Assembly (NCBI RefSeq): GCF_018595675.2
Contig: NZ_CP092333.1
Location: 2,070,001 to 2,134,000, forward strand
Direction: 5' to 3'
Source: Flavihumibacter fluvii
GTDB taxonomy: Bacteria > Bacteroidota > Bacteroidia > Chitinophagales > Chitinophagaceae
DNA length: 64,000 nt
Under the pieces are notes generated by a model. It did no database searches. It was not told where the DNA came from and was given only the letters and a program-made list of their open reading frames with translations. Made by a program: the position numbers and the translations under genes. Positions within the stretch are counted from its first letter, which is position 1, and each line of letters opens with the position of its first letter. Of this stretch, positions 34,587 to 42,644 are shown in pieces.

Positions 34587-37500
34587 TCAATGGTTTGCGG
34601 AAGACACATTTATTTGTTTACGCTCAGCTTCAGTGGCCTGATTCAGTTTCCGTTGTGCTTCTTCTTTCAACTCAGGCAATGAGGCATTTTCAACCACACT
34701 TTGAAATGTGGCCTTCGCATTGAAATAATCACGTTGCTGCATATATATATCGCCAAGTAATAAATATGACTTTGTGACCCATACTTCATAAGAACCATTC
34801 TTATTGATAACTTCAAATGCACTTTTCTCTGATTCCTTCCATTTTGACTGCTTAAACTGGCACCAGGCGATTCCATACCTTGATGCTGCACTTAGTTCAC
34901 CCTTGGTTCCTGCTGCGGCATTCCTGTAATAAGATATTGCCAGATCATATTGCCCACCTGCTTCAGCTGCTCTTGCCAATACTACATTGGCCAGCAATTT
35001 ATCATCTGCATTGGCGCCTTTATACATGAGTAGTTCCTTTGCATTATCCTGTGCTTCAGGCCACCTGGACAATTGGTATTGGCTTCTCAATAATCCCCGC
35101 ATGGCTTCCAGCTTATTTTCCTGGGTGCTGGCAAACTCCTTTAAGGAGGCATAATAAGTACCGGCTTTTTCAAATTGTTTGAGTTCGAAAAAATTCAAAC
35201 GGGCAGCCTGAATCAGTGATTTTTCGCCAAACCTGTTGGGAACCCTTGATGCGACAGCCTCATAGCTTTCCGCTGCTTTAACCCATTCCTTCCGGCTAAA
35301 GTGAATCTCACCTGTGTAGTAATGAGCTTCAATCGCATATCGCCCTTCCGGATATTTATCCAGGTAGGCATCAAAACGCTGGAGTGCATTAGTGAAGTTG
35401 CCGTTACTAAGCTGTACTTCAGCTTCAGCATAGGCAAGTGAATCTTGCTGGGATGTGGAAATGTCACGGCCCATTTTCTTTGCAAAACCCACATATTCTC
35501 CGGAACGGCCTTCTTCAACATAGATAGCTTTTGCATTATCCAGGGCTTCATCGGCTTCAGGAGAGTTTGGATATTGCTGCAATAATGTATTGTATTGTTT
35601 CAGTGATTCCGTATTATTATCCAGGTTATAATAAGCAATACCTGCCTTAAGGTAGGCCTTAGGTTTCAGGGCTTCACTGCGAGCATCTTTTATAACTGCA
35701 GTTAGGAATGGCAAGGCTTCCTGAAATTTTTCATCGCCCATATAGGTATTTGCAATTTCCATATTGGCATCAGGCACCAATGATGAATTAGCATGATTTC
35801 GCTGCAATTGCTGCAATAATTTGATTTTGTCATTACTGTTGCTGATACCGGCGATCATGGCTTTCTGGAAACTGGCATAATCTCCTGAAACCCATCCCAA
35901 TTGCACAACCTGGTCATACATACTGCCCGCTTTTTTATAATCGCGCTGCATATAATAACAATCCGCCGCCCTGATATAGGCATCCTGCTCAACAGGAGTG
36001 GATTTTGCACCAGGAAATTTTATTACCTGCTCAAAATTGGTTTGGGCAGGTTTATACATTTCCTTGCGCAGGTAAGAATAACCCAGATTATACCGTGCAT
36101 TTTGCGCATTCACCTCACTATTTGTCGCTGGACTTGTGAGGTATTCATTATAAAACCTGATGGCTTCATCAGTTTTGCCATTCCGGTAGGCGATCTCCCC
36201 TTTCCAGAAATTTATCAGGGGTAAAACCGACTGGTTGTAGGGCGATTGAATAGCGCGATCAAGTAATTGATCGGCAGTTGTCAATAGCCCGTCATTGATC
36301 AATTCTGTTGCTCGTCCATATAATATGCCAGGATAAAACTGCTTGACTTGTTCCGATGGATTCTTGATACCATCCAGCAACACAAGGGCGTCTTTATAAT
36401 TGCTGGTCCGTGTCATAACACCTACCAATATCTCCCTCGCTTCAAGGTTGTAGGCAGAATTGGGATATTTGGAAATGAAATGTTGCAATTCTGTTAATGC
36501 GATATCAGGAAAACCTAATTCGTAAGACAGTTTCCCATAATTGAACTGGGATATTTCCTGTTGTACCGGGTTACTGCTGTTTCTTGCGCAAAACAAAAAT
36601 GCATTACGGGCATTGGTCTTGTCCTTTATTTTGAGGTAGGCGTCGCCAAGCAGGTACATAGAATTCTGTGCCAGAGAGTCTTCCTTACCGCCCAATTGCT
36701 TAAATCCTTCTATCGCCTTTGGGTAATTGGAAGTTGCATAATAAGAATAAGACAATTCATACAGATCAGCGCGTGAAAGCGGATTATTTTTTGATGCATA
36801 GGCTTCTAATGCTGGCAGTGCTTTCTTATAATCACCTTTTTCAAACCAACCATGCCCCACCAACCTGCGCATCTCCATGTCATAATACCCATTTCCTTTC
36901 TGGATTTTTTCTTCAGCATAAGCCAGCGCTTTTTCTTTATCGCCCGTCAAATAATAGATTGTGGCAATATAATATGGAACCACCTGTTTAAATTCAGGCT
37001 CATTCTCAACTACCCTGAAGGCAGCCAGCGCCTCACGATATTGTTTATCCCGAAACGCAATAAATCCGTAATAATAGTTGGCAGCAGCATAATCAGCATT
37101 CCCCTTCACCTGCCGGACAGCATCCAGCAAGGGTTTCGCTTCAGCAAACCGTTGCAGGTTAAAATAACTATACCCCTGATGGAACTTAAGAGAAGCCACT
37201 TCTGTATTACTGAGGTGCTCCACCGTGGTCTTTTCATAGTAGCTATTTGCCCTATAATAATCCTTCTGACGGAAATAATATTCCCCAAGATGGAAACTCA
37301 TCAATTGCACGCGGCTTTCATTATCATCAAAATCAACAAACTCTATCGCCTGCTCCAGAGCCCTTTTTTCGTTTTGCCGAAGGCCACACACCAGTGTATA
37401 ATAGCGTACTTCCTGGTAATTCAGCGATTGTCCGCTTATATCTGGTTCCCTGAGTTGCAGGCTGAGTTCCTTTAAAAGCGGGTAAGCAAGACTGTACTGT

Positions 37501-37646
37501 TCACGCTGGAAATATTCTTTGGCCTGTTTGAATCCCTGCTGCGGATCATTGAAAAAACTGGTCTGCTGGGCATTTACCCCAAACACCGCAGAACAACAGA
37601 TCATCGCTATGACGATTCCTCTCACTTTATAGTTTTTTATTTTCAA
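34587..37646 (-). CDS. Large periplasmic TPR-repeat protein
   Basis: Protein of 1019 residues with a signal peptide (ending VFGVNAQ) followed almost entirely by tetratricopeptide-type helical hairpins. Recurrent units include FHQGYSYFNLQRFAEAKPLL, YYIATIYYLTGDKEKALAYA, YNLGYSYLRKEMYKPA and FYTGEIHFSRKEWVKAA-like segments. No enzymatic domain is seen. Such solenoids organise protein complexes in the periplasm. It is the first gene of the operon continuing with the barrel protein, HU-domain protein and methyltransferase, so it likely scaffolds the barrel. Confidence 0.92.
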   Translation of the reverse strand: MKIKNYKVRGIVIAMICCSAVFGVNAQQTSFFNDPQQGFKQAKEYFQREQYSLAYPLLKELSLQLREPDISGQSLNYQEVRYYTLVCGLRQNEKRALEQAIEFVDFDDNESRVQLMSFHLGEYYFRQKDYYRANSYYEKTTVEHLSNTEVASLKFHQGYSYFNLQRFAEAKPLLDAVRQVKGNADYAAANYYYGFIAFRDKQYREALAAFRVVENEPEFKQVVPYYIATIYYLTGDKEKALAYAEEKIQKGNGYYDMEMRRLVGHGWFEKGDYKKALPALEAYASKNNPLSRADLYELSYSYYATSNYPKAIEGFKQLGGKEDSLAQNSMYLLGDAYLKIKDKTNARNAFLFCARNSSNPVQQEISQFNYGKLSYELGFPDIALTELQHFISKYPNSAYNLEAREILVGVMTRTSNYKDALVLLDGIKNPSEQVKQFYPGILYGRATELINDGLLTTADQLLDRAIQSPYNQSVLPLINFWKGEIAYRNGKTDEAIRFYNEYLTSPATNSEVNAQNARYNLGYSYLRKEMYKPAQTNFEQVIKFPGAKSTPVEQDAYIRAADCYYMQRDYKKAGSMYDQVVQLGWVSGDYASFQKAMIAGISNSNDKIKLLQQLQRNHANSSLVPDANMEIANTYMGDEKFQEALPFLTAVIKDARSEALKPKAYLKAGIAYYNLDNNTESLKQYNTLLQQYPNSPEADEALDNAKAIYVEEGRSGEYVGFAKKMGRDISTSQQDSLAYAEAEVQLSNGNFTNALQRFDAYLDKYPEGRYAIEAHYYTGEIHFSRKEWVKAAESYEAVASRVPNRFGEKSLIQAARLNFFELKQFEKAGTYYASLKEFASTQENKLEAMRGLLRSQYQLSRWPEAQDNAKELLMYKGANADDKLLANVVLARAAEAGGQYDLAISYYRNAAAGTKGELSAASRYGIAWCQFKQSKWKESEKSAFEVINKNGSYEVWVTKSYLLLGDIYMQQRDYFNAKATFQSVVENASLPELKEEAQRKLNQATEAERKQINVSSANH

Positions 37647-37758
37647 AGGTCAAATTGGAACTGAGTAAAGATTTTAATTATTTTTTGTGCCACCAAATAA
37701 CGTTCCAAACAACTGTGGATAATTGAAATGATTAACAATTCTTTGCATCCAACCATTA

Positions 37759-37766
37759 ATTTTGGG
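37759..37766 (+). promoter_or_regulatory. Putative -7 box for the doxX-thioesterase operon
   Basis: TAATTTTG lies 12 bases before the ATG at 37779, within the divergent gap from the TPR gene, giving a very short leader. Confidence 0.5.
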
Positions 37767-37778
37767 CAAAATTTGACT

Positions 37779-38186
37779 ATGAAAAAATTGCTTTCAACAA
37801 GTTACCAGGAATGGGCTTTTGATACGATGATGTTTTTGATCAGGATTTGTTTTGGAGGTTTAATGCTGGTTAACCACGGTTTCCAGAAACTGGTGAATTT
37901 TTCCAGGTTGCAACATGTTTTCAGTGACCCTTTCCATATTGGCTCAAAATGGTCACTATTATTAGTAATCTTTGCCGAAGTATTCTGTTCCCTCCTACTG
38001 ATAGCCGGATTGTTCACCAGGCTGGCAGTTCTTCCCCTTGTAATTGGCATGAGCGTAGCTTTTTATATAGCCCATAACCATAATTTTGATAAAGGCGAAC
38101 TGGATGTCTTGTTCCTGACTGGATTCCTGGCTGTATTGCTTTGCGGGCCAGGCCGTGCAAGTATTGACCGAATGATGGGCAAATAA
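37779..38186 (+). CDS. DoxX family membrane protein
   Basis: Four-helix inner-membrane protein of 135 residues, starting at the ATG at 37779 because the longer frame covers the promoter box. DoxX signatures are LIRICFGGLMLVNHGFQKL, FAEVFCSLLLIAGLFTRLA and GRASIDRMM at the end; His and Asp residues (AHNHNFDKGELDVLFL) lie between helices 3 and 4. Family members are linked to quinol or thiosulfate metabolism and oxidative stress, without a firm function. It is followed after 10 bases by a thioesterase gene. Confidence 0.9.
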   Translation: MKKLLSTSYQEWAFDTMMFLIRICFGGLMLVNHGFQKLVNFSRLQHVFSDPFHIGSKWSLLLVIFAEVFCSLLLIAGLFTRLAVLPLVIGMSVAFYIAHNHNFDKGELDVLFLTGFLAVLLCGPGRASIDRMMGK

Positions 38187-38196
38187 AAAAACAGGC

Positions 38197-38607
38197 ATGT
38201 ATATTTTTGAAACCAAGGTCAGGGTGCGCTATGCAGAAACCGACCAGATGAATGTAGTGTACCACGGAAATTATGCACAATATTTTGAAGTGGGGCGGGC
38301 TGAAAGCATCAGGCACCTGGGGTTTACCTATAAAGACATGGAGGCCATGGGTATCATTATGCCACTGGTAGAATTACATATAAAATTCCTGCGGCCTGCA
38401 CACTACGATGACCTGCTTACCATTCGCACAACCCTAAAAGAATTACCAGCCGACCACAGGATAGAATTTCACCAGGAAGTTTTTAATAAAGAGGAAAAAT
38501 TATTAACCATCGGAAGGGTGGTACTTTATTTTATTAAATCCGGCACTAAGGAAAAAACCATCATGCCTTCTGCATTACAGGAAAAGTTGGCCTCCTATTT
38601 CGCCTGA
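38197..38607 (+). CDS. Acyl-CoA thioesterase, 4HBT hot-dog fold (YbgC-like)
   Basis: Single hot-dog domain of 136 residues. The active-site segment RVRYAETDQMNVVYHGNYAQYFEVGR has the catalytic Asp and the HGNY helix of 4-hydroxybenzoyl-CoA/YbgC thioesterases. It hydrolyses acyl-CoA thioesters, with chain length unknown. It is second in an operon with doxX, with cinA following 32 bases later. Confidence 0.92.
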   Translation: MYIFETKVRVRYAETDQMNVVYHGNYAQYFEVGRAESIRHLGFTYKDMEAMGIIMPLVELHIKFLRPAHYDDLLTIRTTLKELPADHRIEFHQEVFNKEEKLLTIGRVVLYFIKSGTKEKTIMPSALQEKLASYFA

Positions 38608-38639
38608 TGCTAATCATTAAAATTATTTAAAAAAGCACT

Positions 38640-39899
38640 GTGAAAAAGATAACTGCAACCATCATCACCATTGGGGACGAACTGCTAATTGGCCAGGTCA
38701 TTGATACAAACAGCGCCTGGATGGCCCAGGAATTAAACCACATAGGCGTTACCGTTAGCAAACGGGTTGCTGTTGGGGATGAATGGGAAGCCATCTGGAC
38801 GGTACTGGACAGTGAAATGCCAAAAGCTGATATTGTATTGCTGACAGGTGGCCTGGGGCCTACTGCAGACGATATCACCAAACCTTTGCTTTGCGATTAC
38901 TTTGGTGGAAAAATGGTTGTAAACGAAGCGGTGCTGCAACACCTGCACTACCTTTTTGAAAAAGTTTTCAGCCGGCCAATGATCCAAAGGAATGCACGAC
39001 AGGCTGAGGTTCCAGACGTTTGCACTGTATTACACAACGCCAATGGCACAGCCCCAGGCATGTGGTTCGAAAAAAATGGGGTTATCCTGGTTTCCTTACC
39101 GGGTGTTCCTTTTGAAATGAAAGGACTGATGACCAATGAAGTCATTCCTGCCCTGCAAAAAAGATTCGAATTACCGGTTATTCACCATCGTACCCTGCTA
39201 ACAGCCGGAATCGGTGAATCATATCTTGCAGAAAGAATCAAGGAATTTGAGAGTTCTCTGCCTCCCGCTATTAAACTTGCCTACCTGCCTCATTATGGAA
39301 TGGTTCGGCTAAGGTTGAGTGCCACTGGTTTTGACAAAGACCAGATTACCCATGAAATTGACGGAGAATTTAATAAACTTCAGGCACAACTTGCTGATGT
39401 TCTGGTGACCAATAAGGATGAGCCCCTTGAAAAAGTGGTTGCTGACCTTTTATTGGCCCAACAAAAAACAATTGGCACAGCAGAAAGTTGTACAGGCGGC
39501 CATATTGCCCAGCTGATCACGGCAATGCCTGGTGCAAGCCAGTATTACAAAGGTTCGGTTGTAAGCTATGCCAACGAAATAAAAACAAACATTTTACATG
39601 TAGCTGTATCCACCTTGCAAAATGCAGGGGCCGTAAGTGAAGAAATCGTGATAGAAATGGTAAAAGGGGCATTGGATGTACTTAAAACTGATTTCGTGGT
39701 GGCTACCTCTGGAATTATGGGTCCGGATGGGGGAACCCCCGAAAAACCAGTGGGTACCGTTTGGGTTGCCGTTGGGAACCAGAAGGAAATTATTACGCAA
39801 CGATTTAAATTCCGATTCGACCGACTGAGAAATATTGACTTAACTGCCATTAATGCTTTGAATTTGTGCCGGAAATTCATCCTCGACCAAAGCTTATGA
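38640..39899 (+). CDS. cinA: CinA family protein (competence/damage-inducible protein A, NMN deamidase domain)
   Basis: Two-domain protein of 419 residues with a GTG start at 38640 (VKKITATIITIGDELLIGQ). The N-terminal MoaB/MogA-like COG1058 domain has GDELLIGQVIDTNSAW and LLTGGLGPTADDITK. The C-terminal PncC domain has IGTAESCTGGHIAQLITAMPG and SGIMGPDGGTPEKPVGTVW. The PncC part deamidates nicotinamide mononucleotide in NAD recycling, and the N-terminal part has ADP-ribose pyrophosphatase activity in studied members. It may be transcribed with the upstream thioesterase. Confidence 0.96.
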   Translation: MKKITATIITIGDELLIGQVIDTNSAWMAQELNHIGVTVSKRVAVGDEWEAIWTVLDSEMPKADIVLLTGGLGPTADDITKPLLCDYFGGKMVVNEAVLQHLHYLFEKVFSRPMIQRNARQAEVPDVCTVLHNANGTAPGMWFEKNGVILVSLPGVPFEMKGLMTNEVIPALQKRFELPVIHHRTLLTAGIGESYLAERIKEFESSLPPAIKLAYLPHYGMVRLRLSATGFDKDQITHEIDGEFNKLQAQLADVLVTNKDEPLEKVVADLLLAQQKTIGTAESCTGGHIAQLITAMPGASQYYKGSVVSYANEIKTNILHVAVSTLQNAGAVSEEIVIEMVKGALDVLKTDFVVATSGIMGPDGGTPEKPVGTVWVAVGNQKEIITQRFKFRFDRLRNIDLTAINALNLCRKFILDQSL

Positions 39900-39938
39900 A
39901 CAAAAAACTAACAGTCATTATCATTAATGGTGAATCCT

Positions 39939-39946
39939 TACCTTTG
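39939..39946 (+). promoter_or_regulatory. Putative -7 box for the E2 gene
   Basis: TACCTTTG, 22 bases before the ATG at 39968. A TTA at the -33 distance (39918) is a near match. Confidence 0.5.
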
Positions 39947-39967
39947 GCCACAAATCACCTGTAATAT

Positions 39968-41368
39968 ATGGCACTTGTAGATCTGGTAATGCCTAAAATG
40001 GGGGAAAGTATCATGGAAGCTACCATTTTAAAATGGTTGAAAAATCCAGGCGAACCCGTAAAACAAGATGAAACTTTATTGGAAATAGCCACAGATAAAG
40101 TGGACAGCGAGGTTCCCAGTACAACTGAAGGCATTCTGGAAGAAATATTATATACTGTGAATGATGTAGTTCCAGTGGGTGCAATTATAGCCCGCATCAG
40201 GACTACTGCTTCAGATGAATTACCAGCCAATCAAACAGCAGCTTTTACACCGGAAGCAAAGCAGCCGTCCTCATTTGTTGAATCAGTTGCTGTACCTGCA
40301 ACTACCGGAATACCAGGAGTTACAGCCAGCCATGTATTACCGGGAAACGGTAACAGGTTCTACTCCCCGCTGGTATTGAATATTGCAGCAAGCGAAGGGG
40401 TTTCTATGACCGAACTTGAAAATATTTCAGGAACCGGCAATGAAGGCAGGGTTACAAAAAGGGATATCATCCAGTTTGTAGAAGATAAAAAAGCAGGAAT
40501 AATCCCTGCCGCCCGGACTGTGGCGCCGGCTTCGCAAGTGGTTACCGCTCCTGTTCCCCCGCCACCGACTGTAGCAGAACCACCAAAGGAACAACCGGTC
40601 GTTGTAAAGGAACCAGTCCAGCCAGAACCTATACCAAATCCAGATTTAAAATATGGCCAGAATGTAGAGATTATTGAGATGGATAGGATGCGCAGGCTTA
40701 TTGCTGACCATATGGTGAAAAGCAAGCAAACCAGTCCGCATGTGACCAGCTTTACTGAAGCCGATGTTACAAACCTGGTATTATGGCGCGACAGGGTTAA
40801 AGAAAAATTCCTGAAACAGGAAGGCACTAAAATCACTTTTACACCCCTCTTTATAGAAGCCATTGTCCGTTGCATCAAGAAATACCCATTGATGAACAGC
40901 AGCCTGGATGCTGATAAAATCATCGTTAAAAAAGACATCAATATCGGAATGGCCACCGCCCTTCCTTCCGGTAACCTTATTGTTCCTGTTATCAAAAATG
41001 CAGACCAGCTTAACCTTGTTGGACTGGCAAAACAGGTTAATAATATGGCAGATAATTCAAGGAATGGCAAATTAAAACCCGAAGACACGCAAGGCGGTAC
41101 ATTTACCCTTACAAATGTGGGCAGTTTTGGTAGCCTGATGGGTACACCGATCATTAACCAGCCACAAGTTGCCATACTCGCAGTTGGTGCCATAAAGAAG
41201 CGCCCGGTTGTAATAGAAACTGCACAGGGAGATTCTATCGCAATACGACATATGATGTACCTGAGTATGAGTTACGACCACCGCATCATAGATGGCAGCC
41301 TCGGTGCAACCTTTCTTACAGCAGTTGCGCGTGAGCTGGAACATTTTGACCAGACCCGCGAATTTTAA
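39968..41368 (+). CDS. 2-oxo acid dehydrogenase complex E2 (dihydrolipoamide acyltransferase)
   Basis: E2 of 466 residues: one lipoyl domain (1-80) with the lipoylation site Lys44 in ATDKVDSEVP, a Pro/Ala-rich linker, an E3/E1-binding domain (about 132-175, FYSPLVLNIAASEGVSM), a second Pro-rich linker, and the catalytic acyltransferase domain ending with DHRIIDG (His438, Asp442). MDRMRRLIADHMVKSKQTSPHV resembles branched-chain complexes in Bacteroidota, but pyruvate or 2-oxoglutarate specificity cannot be excluded. No E1 gene is adjacent; lpdA in this window could supply E3. Confidence 0.93.
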   Translation: MALVDLVMPKMGESIMEATILKWLKNPGEPVKQDETLLEIATDKVDSEVPSTTEGILEEILYTVNDVVPVGAIIARIRTTASDELPANQTAAFTPEAKQPSSFVESVAVPATTGIPGVTASHVLPGNGNRFYSPLVLNIAASEGVSMTELENISGTGNEGRVTKRDIIQFVEDKKAGIIPAARTVAPASQVVTAPVPPPPTVAEPPKEQPVVVKEPVQPEPIPNPDLKYGQNVEIIEMDRMRRLIADHMVKSKQTSPHVTSFTEADVTNLVLWRDRVKEKFLKQEGTKITFTPLFIEAIVRCIKKYPLMNSSLDADKIIVKKDINIGMATALPSGNLIVPVIKNADQLNLVGLAKQVNNMADNSRNGKLKPEDTQGGTFTLTNVGSFGSLMGTPIINQPQVAILAVGAIKKRPVVIETAQGDSIAIRHMMYLSMSYDHRIIDGSLGATFLTAVARELEHFDQTREF

Positions 41369-41376
41369 GCGGGAAA

Positions 41377-41886
41377 TTATTGCGCAGCGGGCTGTCCGAA
41401 TTTTTCCTGTGAAAAATGCAGCTTTTTCCCTTTCCTGCTAACAATAAATAAATTATCATAGGCAGTGTCTGGAAGATCAGACAGATATTGTACTCCGGTT
41501 AACCCGTTGACCAGGTCATCAACGGTATTGCTATGCCCAATAATCAACACATTCTTATGCAATCCTTTTAGAATTCCGATAAAGTTGCTATCTACTTTAC
41601 CATAATTATTCAAAGTCAGATTAAACCGGGTGGCAGTGGGCCTGGCTGTACTTTGGGTACGTATTGTATTGGTAGAAAATACATACCTGATCCTTTCATT
41701 CGCCAGCCTTGCGCTTAAATCATCTGCCCTTGCAGCGCCAGGATCGGTCAGTGGCGGGTCATCCGGGGTATTCATGGTCTGTGTGGCAGAAGTTTGTGCT
41801 TTTTCTGCATGGCGTACAATAAAATATTTTTGGCTACAGCCCGTTATGCATATAGAAATAATTATTAATACAAACCAATTACGCAT
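41377..41886 (-). CDS. SixA-like histidine phosphatase lipoprotein
   Basis: Lipoprotein of 169 residues (MRNWFVLIIISICITGC) with a branch-2-like histidine phosphatase domain. The phosphohistidine site is FIVRHAEKA, the Arg/His triad is continued by STNTIRTQSTARPT, and the second catalytic His is in LIIGHSNTVDDLV. It would act on phospho-compounds in the periplasm; the target is unknown. It is convergent with the E2 gene (8-base gap) and divergent from the following hypothetical gene. Confidence 0.88.
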   Translation of the reverse strand: MRNWFVLIIISICITGCSQKYFIVRHAEKAQTSATQTMNTPDDPPLTDPGAARADDLSARLANERIRYVFSTNTIRTQSTARPTATRFNLTLNNYGKVDSNFIGILKGLHKNVLIIGHSNTVDDLVNGLTGVQYLSDLPDTAYDNLFIVSRKGKKLHFSQEKFGQPAAQ

Positions 41887-41936
41887 ATTCTGTATTTAAA
41901 TTCTATTTCAGTAAATTATACAAAAATTCTATCGCC

Positions 41937-42644
41937 ATGAAAACTTTGTCGCAAACCTGGTTCGCCGAAGGCTACATAGATTTTGAGTTAAAAAAGTATA
42001 CACTCCTTGCCTACCTTCAGGAGGTAAACCGGAATTTTGATGAGAATAAACTCTATCCGCAACTGGCAGATATTATTTTCCATTACCATAACCTGGTAAA
42101 ATTCCGGGAGAATAAGAAATTTTTACAGGAACAATTTCCCAAAAGGCTCACAGGAATACAGATGGAAAAATTACAGGTGCTATATGAACAAATGATCGCC
42201 GATGATGAATTGATGGAGGAACTGGAAAATATTATCCAATACGCAAGCGGTGAAATGAAAGGCACGATCAGGAATGGTTCGGAAATATATGAGTTTGTCG
42301 AAAATAAAATACAGATCGAACCAGTTGGTTTGGTTCCTCTCGATAATAAGGAAGGTTATTTTTTCCTGGGAAGGGGAACCAGTTTATCAACACTTGTATA
42401 CCATTATCGGGTAAGTATTTTCGAAAAACATGATGAAAATTACCGTGCTATCAAAACATCATTCGTTACTGAATGGCAGCGAAGTATCGCCAATACTTAT
42501 GAGAATATGAAGGTCACCCTGATTAAAGAAAAAAAAGACCTGCCAAACCCAGCTGTATATACCATTGAAGCCCCACTAGCCTTTCCGGTGGAAGAAACTT
42601 TATTGCCAATTGCCAAACGTTGCCTGGTAAGATATATTTCCTAA
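41937..42644 (+). CDS. Conserved hypothetical protein (Bacteroidota-type, cytoplasmic)
   Basis: Protein of 235 residues without signal or membrane segment. The N-terminus (YIDFELKKYTLLAYLQEVNRNF) and first half are helical with charged patches (EELENIIQYASGEMKG). The second half is beta-rich (PVGLVPLDNKEGYFFLGRG). I do not recognise a domain or function. Its 3' end overlaps the S9 peptidase gene by four bases on the opposite strand. Confidence 0.8.
   Translation: MKTLSQTWFAEGYIDFELKKYTLLAYLQEVNRNFDENKLYPQLADIIFHYHNLVKFRENKKFLQEQFPKRLTGIQMEKLQVLYEQMIADDELMEELENIIQYASGEMKGTIRNGSEIYEFVENKIQIEPVGLVPLDNKEGYFFLGRGTSLSTLVYHYRVSIFEKHDENYRAIKTSFVTEWQRSIANTYENMKVTLIKEKKDLPNPAVYTIEAPLAFPVEETLLPIAKRCLVRYIS

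Noticed and set aside
40360-41193. Open frame of 277 codons on the minus strand
   Set aside because: It is antisense to the E2 gene; its composition (Ser/Ile/Thr-rich) is what the reverse of an E2 coding region gives.
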